From NCBI RefSeq assembly GCF_009363055.1, contig NZ_CP045292.1, positions 1,302,001-1,366,000 of the forward strand: a stretch of 64,000 nucleotides of DNA, in the 5' to 3' direction. The notes beneath the pieces were generated by a model. That model was not told where the DNA came from, did not search any database, and saw only the letters and a program-made list of their open reading frames with translations. This DNA is from Flavobacterium haoranii (lineage in GTDB: Bacteria > Bacteroidota > Bacteroidia > Flavobacteriales > Flavobacteriaceae). The stretch's first letter is position 1; every line of letters begins with the position of its first letter. The translations under genes and the position numbers were made by a program. Below, piece after piece: positions 45,503-52,965 of this stretch.

Positions 45503-46891
45503 ATGAAATACGATATCATAGTTTTAGGAAGTGGTCCTGGTGGTTATGTTACCGCTATTAGAGCATCGCAATTAGGATTTAAAGTTGCTGTAGTTGAAAA
45601 AGAAAACTTAGGTGGAATTTGCTTAAACTGGGGATGTATTCCTACGAAAGCATTATTAAAATCTGCTCAAGTTTTTGATTACTTAAAGCATGCTTCTGAT
45701 TATGGTTTAAAAGTTGACAATGTTGAGAAAGATTTTGGGGCTGTAATTGCACGTTCTCGTTCTGTTGCTGATGGAATGAGCAAAGGTGTTCAGTTCTTAA
45801 TGAAAAAGAATAAAATTGACGTTATTGATGGTTTTGGAAAATTAAAACCAGGTAAAAAAGTTGATGTTACAGCTGCCGATGGTAAAGTAACAGAATATAG
45901 TGCAGATCATATTATTGTAGCAACTGGTGCTCGTTCTAGAGAATTACCTAACTTACCTCAAGATGGTAAAAAAGTTATTGGTTACCGCCAAGCCATGACG
46001 TTACCAGAACAACCAAAATCGATGATTGTTGTAGGTTCTGGAGCAATTGGTGTTGAGTTTGCACATTTTTATAACGCAATGGGAACTGAAGTTACTATTG
46101 TAGAATTTATGCCGAATGTTGTTCCTGTTGAAGACGAAGATATTTCAAAACAATTTGAGCGTTCTTTAAAGAAAGCTGGAATTAATGTAATGACAAATTC
46201 TTCTGTTGAAAGAATTGATACTTCTGGAAACGGAGTAAAAGCTTTCGTAAAAACAGCAAAAGGTGAAGAGGTTTTAGAAGCAGATATTTTATTATCAGCT
46301 GTTGGAATTAAAACTAATATTGAAGGAATTGGTTTAGAAGAAGTTGGTATTGCAACTGATAGAGATAAAATCTTAGTAAACGATTATTACCAAACTAATG
46401 TTCCTGGTTATTACGCTATTGGAGATGTTACTCCAGGTCAAGCTTTAGCACACGTAGCTTCAGCTGAAGGAATTTTATGTGTGGAAAAAATCGCAGGAAT
46501 GCATGTTGAAGCTTTAGATTACGGAAATATTCCTGGTTGTACTTATGCTACTCCAGAAATTGCATCTGTAGGTTTAACTGAAAAAGCGGCTAAAGAAAAA
46601 GGTTACGAAATTAAAGTTGGTAAATTCCCATTCTCGGCTTCTGGTAAAGCAAAAGCAGCTGGAACACCAGATGGTTTCGTAAAAGTAATTTTCGATGCTA
46701 AATATGGTGAATGGTTAGGTTGCCACATGATTGGTGCTGGTGTAACCGATATGATTGCAGAAGCAGTTGTAGCGCGTAAATTAGAAACTACAGGTCATGA
46801 AATCTTAAAAGCAGTTCACCCTCACCCAACAATGAGTGAAGCGGTTATGGAAGCTGTTGCAGATGCTTATGGTGAAGTAATTCACCTTTAA
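45503..46891 (+). CDS. lpd: Dihydrolipoyl dehydrogenase
   Basis: A 462-residue FAD enzyme, the E3 of pyruvate and 2-oxoglutarate dehydrogenase complexes and of glycine cleavage. The FAD motif is VLGSGPGGYVTAIRASQLG. The redox disulfide Cys40/Cys45 is in GGICLNWGCIPTKALL. The NAD motif is IVVGSGAIGVEFAHFYNAMG. The C-terminal His-Glu pair is in HPHPTMSEAVMEAV. Length is normal. It stands alone with its own terminator, so it is probably shared between complexes. Confidence 0.96.
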   Translation: MKYDIIVLGSGPGGYVTAIRASQLGFKVAVVEKENLGGICLNWGCIPTKALLKSAQVFDYLKHASDYGLKVDNVEKDFGAVIARSRSVADGMSKGVQFLMKKNKIDVIDGFGKLKPGKKVDVTAADGKVTEYSADHIIVATGARSRELPNLPQDGKKVIGYRQAMTLPEQPKSMIVVGSGAIGVEFAHFYNAMGTEVTIVEFMPNVVPVEDEDISKQFERSLKKAGINVMTNSSVERIDTSGNGVKAFVKTAKGEEVLEADILLSAVGIKTNIEGIGLEEVGIATDRDKILVNDYYQTNVPGYYAIGDVTPGQALAHVASAEGILCVEKIAGMHVEALDYGNIPGCTYATPEIASVGLTEKAAKEKGYEIKVGKFPFSASGKAKAAGTPDGFVKVIFDAKYGEWLGCHMIGAGVTDMIAEAVVARKLETTGHEILKAVHPHPTMSEAVMEAVADAYGEVIHL

Positions 46892-46921
46892 GAGAAAAGA
46901 AGAAAGAAATAGAATACAGAC

Positions 46922-46954
46922 AAAAAAACCGTTACAAATTGTAACGGTTTTTTT
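46922..46954. terminator. Bidirectional terminator between lpd and the next gene
   Basis: AAAAAAACCGTTAC pairs with GTAACGGTTTTTTT over a 5-base loop. It lies between convergent genes. Confidence 0.9.
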
Positions 46955-46955
46955 A

Positions 46956-47189
46956 TTACTTCACCTCTTTTATCCCTTTTACAAATAACCATTTCATAAA
47001 AATTTTATCACCTTCCGCTGTTTTAATAAACTGAAATTTAGGCGATAAAAATATCGAAATCACTAAAGCAATCATTTTAGGTAAAAAACCTTCCATACCA
47101 AAAACATTAGTACAAATCACCCATGTTGGTACAAAAAACACCATAAATCCAGCTAAATTATATAAGAATGCTTTTGTCTTTTTACTCAT
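46956..47189 (-). CDS. Small membrane protein, unknown function
   Basis: The ATG at 47189 gives MSKKTKAFLYNLAGFMVFFV and a 77-residue protein, preferred over the start at 47243. There are two membrane segments (LAGFMVFFVPTWVICTNVF and KMIALVISIFLSPKFQFI), followed by a charged tail. No known family is recognised. It converges on lpd. Confidence 0.65.
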   Translation of the reverse strand: MSKKTKAFLYNLAGFMVFFVPTWVICTNVFGMEGFLPKMIALVISIFLSPKFQFIKTAEGDKIFMKWLFVKGIKEVK

Positions 47190-47243
47190 GATTTTTAGTT
47201 TATTTGTTGATTTGATTATTTGTTTATTCGCAAAATTTGTCAT

Positions 47244-47360
47244 TAGCTTCGCTCCGTTCGGTTTTACCTCGAGTCCGAACTTGTTTCGGAATCTTAAAAT
47301 ACACCTATCTCGATATTACCGCAAATTTCTTTTGCTCCTCTTAATATCAAATGCTCGAAG
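47244..47360. repeat. Dispersed GC-rich words in the gap
   Basis: The word TTAGCTTCGCTCCGTTCGG closely resembles the insert in parE (TTAGCTCCGCTCCGTTCGCC). It is followed by CTCGAGTCCGAACTTGTTTC and a CTCGAAGTGACA word near 47353. No gene is visible. Confidence 0.55.
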
Positions 47361-47399
47361 TGACATAACAATTGACGTATCGACACATTTTCTAATTGT

Positions 47400-48554
47400 C
47401 TAATTAAACTTGGCTCTTTTACTTCCTTCGTACATTTCGTATTTCACCAAACGCGCTTCTAATTTTCCATTAAATAGCTTAATTTTTCTACTAGGTTTTA
47501 ACCCTACAAATTTTAGAGCTTCTAAATTTGCCGTAATAAACCAAGCATTTGTATTAGGATAATTACGTTTTAAAGTATCGCCAATTTCTCTGTAAAAACG
47601 TTCCATTTCAATATTTAAACGTTCTCCATACGGCGGATTGAAAACAATATGTAACGGACCTTCGCACATTTTTTCAGTTTGGAAAAAGTCTTCATGACGG
47701 ATAGAAATATAATCATCTAAATTCGCATTACGAATATTATCTTTTGCTTTACTTACAGCACTTGGCGCTTTATCGTAACCTGTAATTGTATAATGAAATT
47801 CTCTCGTTTTCTTTAATAATGATTCTAAAATCATATCGAACAATTCACTATCCCAATCTTTCCATCTTTCAAAAGCAAATTCTTTTCGGTTAATATTTGC
47901 TGGAATATTACACGCTATCATAGCAGCTTCTGCTAAAATAGTTCCACTTCCACACATAGGATCTAAGAAATGAGAATTTCCTTCCCAACCTGTTAACAAC
48001 AACATTCCAGCTGCTAACACTTCATTAATAGGAGCAATATTTGTTGCCGAACGATATCCTCTATGATGTAAAGATGCACCCGAAGTATCTAATGAAATAG
48101 TTGCAAAATCTCTATCAATATGAATATGAATGCGTAAATCTGGAAAATCTTTATCAATATTTGGTCTTTTACCCGTTTTCTCACGAAATTGATCTACAAT
48201 AGCATCTTTTGTTTTTAATGCTACAAATTGACTATGATTAAAATGTTCAGAATGTAATGTTGTTTCCACAACAAATGTATTGTGTTCAGACAAATATTCT
48301 GTCCAATCTACACTTTGAACTCCTTTATATAAAGAATTATCGTTATACGCTTTAAATGTTTTAATTGGTTTTAAGATTTTTAAAGCAGTTCTTAAACTTA
48401 AGTTTGCTTTATACATAAATCCTTTATCGCCAACAAAGCTTACTACACGCGTTCCTTTTTCAACATTTTGAGCTCCTAATTGTTGTAATTCTTTGGCTAA
48501 TATTTCTTCGAAGCCAAAAAAGGTTTTGGCTACCATCTTAAAGTTTTGTTCCAT
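47400..48554 (-). CDS. THUMP-domain class I SAM-dependent RNA methyltransferase (RlmL-like)
   Basis: A 384-residue protein starting MEQNFKMVAKTFFGFEEILA at 48554. The N-terminal THUMP domain (about 45-155) is followed by the methyltransferase domain with the SAM motif FLDPMCGSGTILAEAAMIA and the catalytic FNPPYGERL (NPPY, typical of N2-guanine or N6-adenine methylation). The family includes the N-terminal half of RlmL, which methylates 23S rRNA G2445. Exact target unproven. It lies divergent from the next gene. Confidence 0.92.
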   Translation of the reverse strand: MEQNFKMVAKTFFGFEEILAKELQQLGAQNVEKGTRVVSFVGDKGFMYKANLSLRTALKILKPIKTFKAYNDNSLYKGVQSVDWTEYLSEHNTFVVETTLHSEHFNHSQFVALKTKDAIVDQFREKTGKRPNIDKDFPDLRIHIHIDRDFATISLDTSGASLHHRGYRSATNIAPINEVLAAGMLLLTGWEGNSHFLDPMCGSGTILAEAAMIACNIPANINRKEFAFERWKDWDSELFDMILESLLKKTREFHYTITGYDKAPSAVSKAKDNIRNANLDDYISIRHEDFFQTEKMCEGPLHIVFNPPYGERLNIEMERFYREIGDTLKRNYPNTNAWFITANLEALKFVGLKPSRKIKLFNGKLEARLVKYEMYEGSKRAKFN

Positions 48555-48612
48555 TGTCAATTTTCTTCGTTCTAAATTCCTTCTTTAGAACATTTATTGT
48601 GCAAAAATACAT

Positions 48613-48620
48613 TAAATTTG
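48613..48620 (+). promoter_or_regulatory. Putative -7 box of the methyltransferase/ZIP pair
   Basis: TAAATTTG fits TAnnTTTG and lies 28 bases before the ATG at 48649. Confidence 0.55.
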
Positions 48621-48648
48621 CATGTTTAAACCTTTTGATTCAGAATAA

Positions 48649-49389
48649 ATGCCTAATACAGAAAATCAAAAAAAGAATTGGTTCGCCTCTTGGTTCGATA
48701 CGCCTTATTATCACATTTTATACAAAGACAGAGATTATACTGAAGCACAACACTTTATGGATAATCTTACACAATATTTAAACCTTCCAGAAAATGCTAA
48801 AATATTAGATTTAGCTTGTGGAAAAGGGCGTCATTCTATTTATTTGAATTCTTTAGGTTATGATGTAACTGGAGCTGATTTATCAGAAAATAGTATAAAA
48901 GAAGCTTCTCAATTTGCAAATGAAACTTTGCATTTTAAAGTTCACGATATGCGTGAAACATGTGAAGAGAAATACGATGCAATTTTCAACTTATTTACAA
49001 GCTTTGGTTATTTTGAAGATGATGCAGATAATTTAACAACTTTAAAAGCGATTCATAACAGTTTAGATGAAACTGGTTTTGCTTGTATCGATTTTATGAA
49101 TGTTGATTATGTTATTGAAAATTTAGTTCCTGAAGAAGTAAAATCTGTTGATGGTATTGATTTTCATATTAAACGCTATGTAAAAGACAATCATATTTAC
49201 AAAGAAATTGATTTTGAAGCAAATGGAGAAAAACATCATTATACTGAAAAAGTACAAGCTTTACGTTTAGAAGATTTTGAACAAATGATGAAAGAAGCAG
49301 GAATTTACTTGTTGGATATTTTTGGTAACTACAAATTACAAAAATTCTACAAAAATCAATCGGAACGCTTAATTATGATATTTAAATAA
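48649..49389 (+). CDS. Class I SAM-dependent methyltransferase
   Basis: A 246-residue methyltransferase. The SAM-binding motif I is ILDLACGKGRHSIYLNSLGY, followed by VTGADLSENSIKEA and the motif IV region FNLFTSFGYFEDD. It lacks a recognisable substrate domain, so the target is unknown. The next gene starts on the last base of its stop (TAATG overlap at 49389), so the two are translationally coupled. Confidence 0.9.
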   Translation: MPNTENQKKNWFASWFDTPYYHILYKDRDYTEAQHFMDNLTQYLNLPENAKILDLACGKGRHSIYLNSLGYDVTGADLSENSIKEASQFANETLHFKVHDMRETCEEKYDAIFNLFTSFGYFEDDADNLTTLKAIHNSLDETGFACIDFMNVDYVIENLVPEEVKSVDGIDFHIKRYVKDNHIYKEIDFEANGEKHHYTEKVQALRLEDFEQMMKEAGIYLLDIFGNYKLQKFYKNQSERLIMIFK

Positions 49390-50099
49390 TGAATATAGAA
49401 ATTTATATTTTTCCCCTTTTATCTGTTTTAATAGGTTATTTTATTGCTTTGTTTTTAAAACCAAAAAGCAAGAAAAACTTAAAACTATTACTTGCCTTTA
49501 GTGGTTCATTCCTTTTAGCTTTAACGGTGATGCATTTATTACCTGAAGTTTACGAAGCAGATTTACATCATAGTGAAGAACATCACCATCATCACAGTAG
49601 TCCAATTGGGATTTTTATTATGGTGGGAATTATATTTCAAATTATACTAGAATATTTTTCTAAAGGTGCTGAACACGGACACGTTCATTCTCACGACCAT
49701 CATCATAACATGCCCTGGTTATTATTTTTTAGTTTGTGTTTACATGCTTTATTAGAAGGAATGCCAATAAACCAAAATAATCATTTAGCTTACGGAATTG
49801 CGATTCATCACTTCCCTATTGCTATTATTTTAACTACGTTTTTACAAAATGCGAAACTGAATAAAAATGCAATTTTCTTGTTCATGATAGGCTTTGCATT
49901 AATGACTCCAGTAGGAACCTATTTGTCTGAAAATTTAAATTTCTTGACGCATTATTACACGCAAATCTCTGGAATTGTAATTGGTATTTTATTCCATATT
50001 TCATCTACCATTATTTTTGAAAGTAGTGAAGGCCACAAATTTAATTTAGCAAAATTATTAGTTATCGTTTTAGGTGTAGTTTTGGCCTATTTTATTTAA
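49389..50099 (+). CDS. ZIP family metal transporter
   Basis: A 236-residue inner-membrane protein with about eight hydrophobic segments. A His-rich loop (HHSEEHHHHHSS, then HGHVHSHDHHHN) lies between early helices, typical of metal-sensing loops. The conserved ZIP metal-site helices are LHALLEGMPI and HHFPIAIILT. It probably imports zinc or another divalent metal. It is translationally coupled to the preceding methyltransferase. Confidence 0.9.
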   Translation: MNIEIYIFPLLSVLIGYFIALFLKPKSKKNLKLLLAFSGSFLLALTVMHLLPEVYEADLHHSEEHHHHHSSPIGIFIMVGIIFQIILEYFSKGAEHGHVHSHDHHHNMPWLLFFSLCLHALLEGMPINQNNHLAYGIAIHHFPIAIILTTFLQNAKLNKNAIFLFMIGFALMTPVGTYLSENLNFLTHYYTQISGIVIGILFHISSTIIFESSEGHKFNLAKLLVIVLGVVLAYFI

Positions 50100-50143
50100 T
50101 TTTTCATTGTTGCACTTATAAACAATTTCAAAACAATATTTTA

Positions 50144-50151
50144 TATATTTG
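50144..50151 (+). promoter_or_regulatory. Putative -7 box of murQ
   Basis: TATATTTG fits TAnnTTTG and ends 19 bases before the ATG at 50171. Confidence 0.5.
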
Positions 50152-50170
50152 AATAGAAAATATTCTACCA

Positions 50171-50986
50171 ATGAATTTCACCAAAACCACTGAGCAATCT
50201 TCAAAATATGAACATTTAGAAAAAATGTCGGTTTCTGAATTGTTGCAAAACATTAATAACGAAGACAAGACTGTTCCTTTAGCTATTGAAAAAGCCTTAC
50301 CACAAATTGAAATTTTAGTGGAGCAAATAGTTGCCAAAATGAAAAATGGAGGGAGATTATTCTACATTGGAGCTGGAACTTCTGGACGTTTAGGAATTGT
50401 TGACGCTTCTGAATGTCCACCAACATTTGGAGTTCCTTTTGATTTGGTTATTGGATTAATTGCTGGTGGCGATAATGCTATTCGAAAAGCTGTTGAATTT
50501 GCTGAAGATGACACTAATCAAGCTTGGAAAGATTTACAAGAATGGAATATCAATGAAAATGATGTTGTAATTGGTATTGCGGCTTCAGGAACAACGCCTT
50601 ATGTTATTGGTGGATTGGAAAAATGTAATCAAAATAATATCATAACAGGTTGCATTACGTGTAACGAAGGAAGTCCATTATCGAAAACGGCTCAATTTCC
50701 TATTGAAGTTGTAGTAGGTCCTGAATTTGTTACAGGAAGTAGTCGAATGAAAGCTGGAACTGCACAAAAATTAGTATTAAACATGATTTCTACTACTACT
50801 ATGATTCAATTAGGTCGCGTAAAAGGAAACAAGATGGTAGACATGCAATTGAGCAACAATAAACTTGTAGATAGAGGCACTCGCATGATTATGGAAGAAC
50901 TTTCGGTAAATTATGACGAAGCTAAAGAATTATTAATTAAATTTGGAAACGTAAGAAACGCTATAAATAATTATAACACAAAATAA
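50171..50986 (+). CDS. murQ: N-acetylmuramic acid 6-phosphate etherase
   Basis: A 271-residue SIS-domain enzyme. It converts MurNAc-6-phosphate to GlcNAc-6-phosphate and lactate in cell-wall recycling. The sugar-phosphate site is FYIGAGTSGRLGIVDASECP, followed by FGVPFDLVIGLIAGGDNAIR with family-specific residues and ITGSSRMKAGTAQKLVLNMI-like GSSRMKAGT. It ends after LLIKFGNVRNAINNY, slightly shorter than the enterobacterial protein because the C-terminal helical tail is reduced. It is followed closely by a run of small plus-strand genes. Confidence 0.93.
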   Translation: MNFTKTTEQSSKYEHLEKMSVSELLQNINNEDKTVPLAIEKALPQIEILVEQIVAKMKNGGRLFYIGAGTSGRLGIVDASECPPTFGVPFDLVIGLIAGGDNAIRKAVEFAEDDTNQAWKDLQEWNINENDVVIGIAASGTTPYVIGGLEKCNQNNIITGCITCNEGSPLSKTAQFPIEVVVGPEFVTGSSRMKAGTAQKLVLNMISTTTMIQLGRVKGNKMVDMQLSNNKLVDRGTRMIMEELSVNYDEAKELLIKFGNVRNAINNYNTK

Positions 50987-50998
50987 CCTTAATCAATT

Positions 50999-51499
50999 AT
51001 GAAGAAGTTACTTTTTATATTTTTCGCTTTAATCGGTTTTACTGCTTTTGCTCAAAGAAATATTGGTCCGAAAGAAATTCCGGCTAACAAGCCAATCGAA
51101 TTAACAAAAGGAAAATTCTTTGTAGATGGCGAACAATATTCTAGCTACGACATTAAAAATCATTTAAAAAACAACAATTTAGAAGCTTATAATTTATACA
51201 AAAAATCTAAAACTAAATCTTCTTTAGGAGGTTTTGCATTAGGTCTTGGTTGTGGTTTAATTGCTGGAGATGCCGTTAAAGCTTTAGTTTCTGATGAGGA
51301 TTATCCTGGACCTTTTACTTATGTAGGTGCAGGACTAGTGGCTGTTTCTATTCCTATTTTATCGGGAAGAACAAAGAAAATGGAACAAAGCATTGAAACT
51401 TATAATAGTACTTTATCGAAAGAAAAAACTCTAGGTTTCAACTTTGATGTAAATATTATTACAAACAAAAACGGAATTGGTCTTAATGTAACTTTCTAA
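50999..51499 (+). CDS. Exported hypothetical protein with glycine-rich hydrophobic segment
   Basis: A 166-residue protein. A signal peptide (KKLLFIFFALIGFTAFAQ) is followed by a small polar domain (GKFFVDGEQYSSYDIKNHLK) and a glycine-rich hydrophobic stretch (GFALGLGCGLIAGDAVKALV) that may insert in a membrane. It ends in short beta strands (LGFNFDVNIITNKNGIGLNV). Family unknown to me. The next gene starts on the last base of its stop (TAATG overlap). Confidence 0.65.
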   Translation: MKKLLFIFFALIGFTAFAQRNIGPKEIPANKPIELTKGKFFVDGEQYSSYDIKNHLKNNNLEAYNLYKKSKTKSSLGGFALGLGCGLIAGDAVKALVSDEDYPGPFTYVGAGLVAVSIPILSGRTKKMEQSIETYNSTLSKEKTLGFNFDVNIITNKNGIGLNVTF

Positions 51500-51732
51500 T
51501 GGCAACAGATAAAGAAGTTTTATTTAAAGGCGTAAAAAAATTAGCAGGCTCACTTCCTTTTTTATTTATGGGACCGGTTGTAATTAATAGTGCTTTTAAA
51601 AATCAAGGTCATCCTTTATATCCTTTTGTACTGTTATTAGGAATTTTAATTTGTGTTTTAGCGGTTTATTTACTTTTTAAAGGAGTAACTACCATTACAA
51701 AAAGCATGTTTGATGGCGACAGAAATAAGTGA
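51499..51732 (+). CDS. DUF6095 family small membrane protein
   Basis: A 77-residue protein with two membrane segments (GSLPFLFMGPVVINSAF and FVLLLGILICVLAVYLLF) and a short charged tail. It matches the Flavobacterial DUF6095 pattern. Its function is unknown. Both ends overlap neighbours: the start by 1 base, and the tail by 20 bases with the DinB-like gene. Confidence 0.75.
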   Translation: MATDKEVLFKGVKKLAGSLPFLFMGPVVINSAFKNQGHPLYPFVLLLGILICVLAVYLLFKGVTTITKSMFDGDRNK

Positions 51733-52294
51733 TATCTATCTTGAAAGCATCGAAAAGCAAATGTTGTATTATAAAACAATTGCTGAAAAAGCTATAGATC
51801 AACTTGAAGATTCGCAACTTTTTATTTCGGTTAATGATGATACCAATTCGATTGCGGTTATTATAAAACACATGGCTGGAAATATGTTATCGCGTTGGAC
51901 AGATTTTTTAACAACTGATGGAGAAAAAGAATGGCGTAATAGAGATGGTGAATTTGAAAATGAACTCGTTACTAAAACCGAACTTTTAGCTTTTTGGAAT
52001 AAAGGTTGGGATTGCTTTTTTTATACCCTAAACAGTTTACAACCCGAAGATTTAAATAAGATTATTTACATTCGCAATCAAGGACAAACTGTTGTTGACG
52101 CTATAAATAGGCAATTAGCACATTATCCTTATCATATAGGTCAAATTGTTTTTTATGCCAAAATGCTAAAACAAACTTCTTGGGATAGCCTTTCTATTCC
52201 AAAAAACAAATCAAATGATTATAATGCTGATAAATTTTCGCAAGAAAAATCGTTACAGCATTTTACTGATGATGAATTAAAAAAATTAAAATAG
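51713..52294 (+). CDS. DUF1572 (DinB-like) protein
   Basis: The ATG at 51713 gives MATEISDIYLESIEKQMLYY and a 193-residue four-helix-bundle protein. The metal-ligand histidines of the DinB fold are visible in VIIKHMAGNML and INRQLAHYPYHIGQIV. DUF1572 proteins are related to bacillithiol- or mycothiol-dependent enzymes, but their own activity is not established. The start lies inside the 3' end of the DUF6095 gene, so they are coupled. Confidence 0.85.
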   Translation: MATEISDIYLESIEKQMLYYKTIAEKAIDQLEDSQLFISVNDDTNSIAVIIKHMAGNMLSRWTDFLTTDGEKEWRNRDGEFENELVTKTELLAFWNKGWDCFFYTLNSLQPEDLNKIIYIRNQGQTVVDAINRQLAHYPYHIGQIVFYAKMLKQTSWDSLSIPKNKSNDYNADKFSQEKSLQHFTDDELKKLK

Positions 52295-52363
52295 CCCAGA
52301 TAGTAGCGATATCCTTTTTTACAAAAAAAAGATAAAGCGAATAGCTGGAAAAGCTCCTTATAA

Positions 52364-52732
52364 ATGAAAAAAATTGCATTATTATTCTCTTTAAGCTTAG
52401 TTTCGTGTTACCAACAAGAAAGAAATTGCACCGATTTTAAAACGGGAAAATTTGAATTTTCTCAGGAAATTGATGGAAAAACCGAAACTTCGGTTTTTGA
52501 AAGAAACGACTCGTTACAAATTGAAAATTTTAGAGGAACAATTGATACATCTAGTGTGAGATGGATTAATGATTGTGAGTTTGTTTTACAAAAATTGCAC
52601 CCTAGAAATAGAGAAGAGAAAAAATCGATTCACATGAAAATTTTGACTACAAACGATAAGGGTTATTCTTTTGAATATTCTTATGTGGGTGAAACAAAAA
52701 AACAACGAGGTGTTGTTACAAAAGTGAAATAA
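52364..52732 (+). CDS. Putative lipoprotein, unknown function
   Basis: A 122-residue protein with a lipoprotein signal (KKIALLFSLSLVSCYQQ, Cys15). The mature part is beta-rich (KTGKFEFSQEIDGKTETSVF, then VLQKLHPRNREEKKSIHMKI). The pattern GKFEF...RWINDCEFVL is common in small Flavobacterial lipoproteins that databases sometimes label topoisomerase; nothing in it supports that label. A terminator follows. Confidence 0.7.
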   Translation: MKKIALLFSLSLVSCYQQERNCTDFKTGKFEFSQEIDGKTETSVFERNDSLQIENFRGTIDTSSVRWINDCEFVLQKLHPRNREEKKSIHMKILTTNDKGYSFEYSYVGETKKQRGVVTKVK

Positions 52733-52750
52733 CTTTGAAATAAAAACATT

Positions 52751-52780
52751 AAAAAAGCCGAGTAAAAATCGGCTTTTTTT
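52751..52780 (+). terminator. Terminator of the small lipoprotein gene
   Basis: AAAAAAGCCGA pairs with TCGGCTTTTTT over a 7-base loop. Confidence 0.88.
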
Positions 52781-52965
52781 ACAACACAACAACTTAAATT
52801 TTATTTATTTCACTAATTCCTTTGAAATAATTTCTATCTAAATCTACTATAGCGAAAGTATAAATTGTTTGTAACGTTATTTTAAACAAACTCTTACTTT
52901 AAATTTATCTCTACATTAATGAATTGTTAGGTGATTAAGTAATTATTAACTTAATATCAATTAAT

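Noticed and set aside
48554..48781. A 75-residue frame overlapping the start of the methyltransferase.
   Set aside because: It lies in another frame over a clear methyltransferase gene and spans its promoter.
52364..52732. Labelling the small lipoprotein as a DNA topoisomerase IV subunit, as some databases do for similar proteins.
   Set aside because: The sequence has a lipobox and no topoisomerase motif; the true parC and parE genes are at 58.4-63.0 kb.
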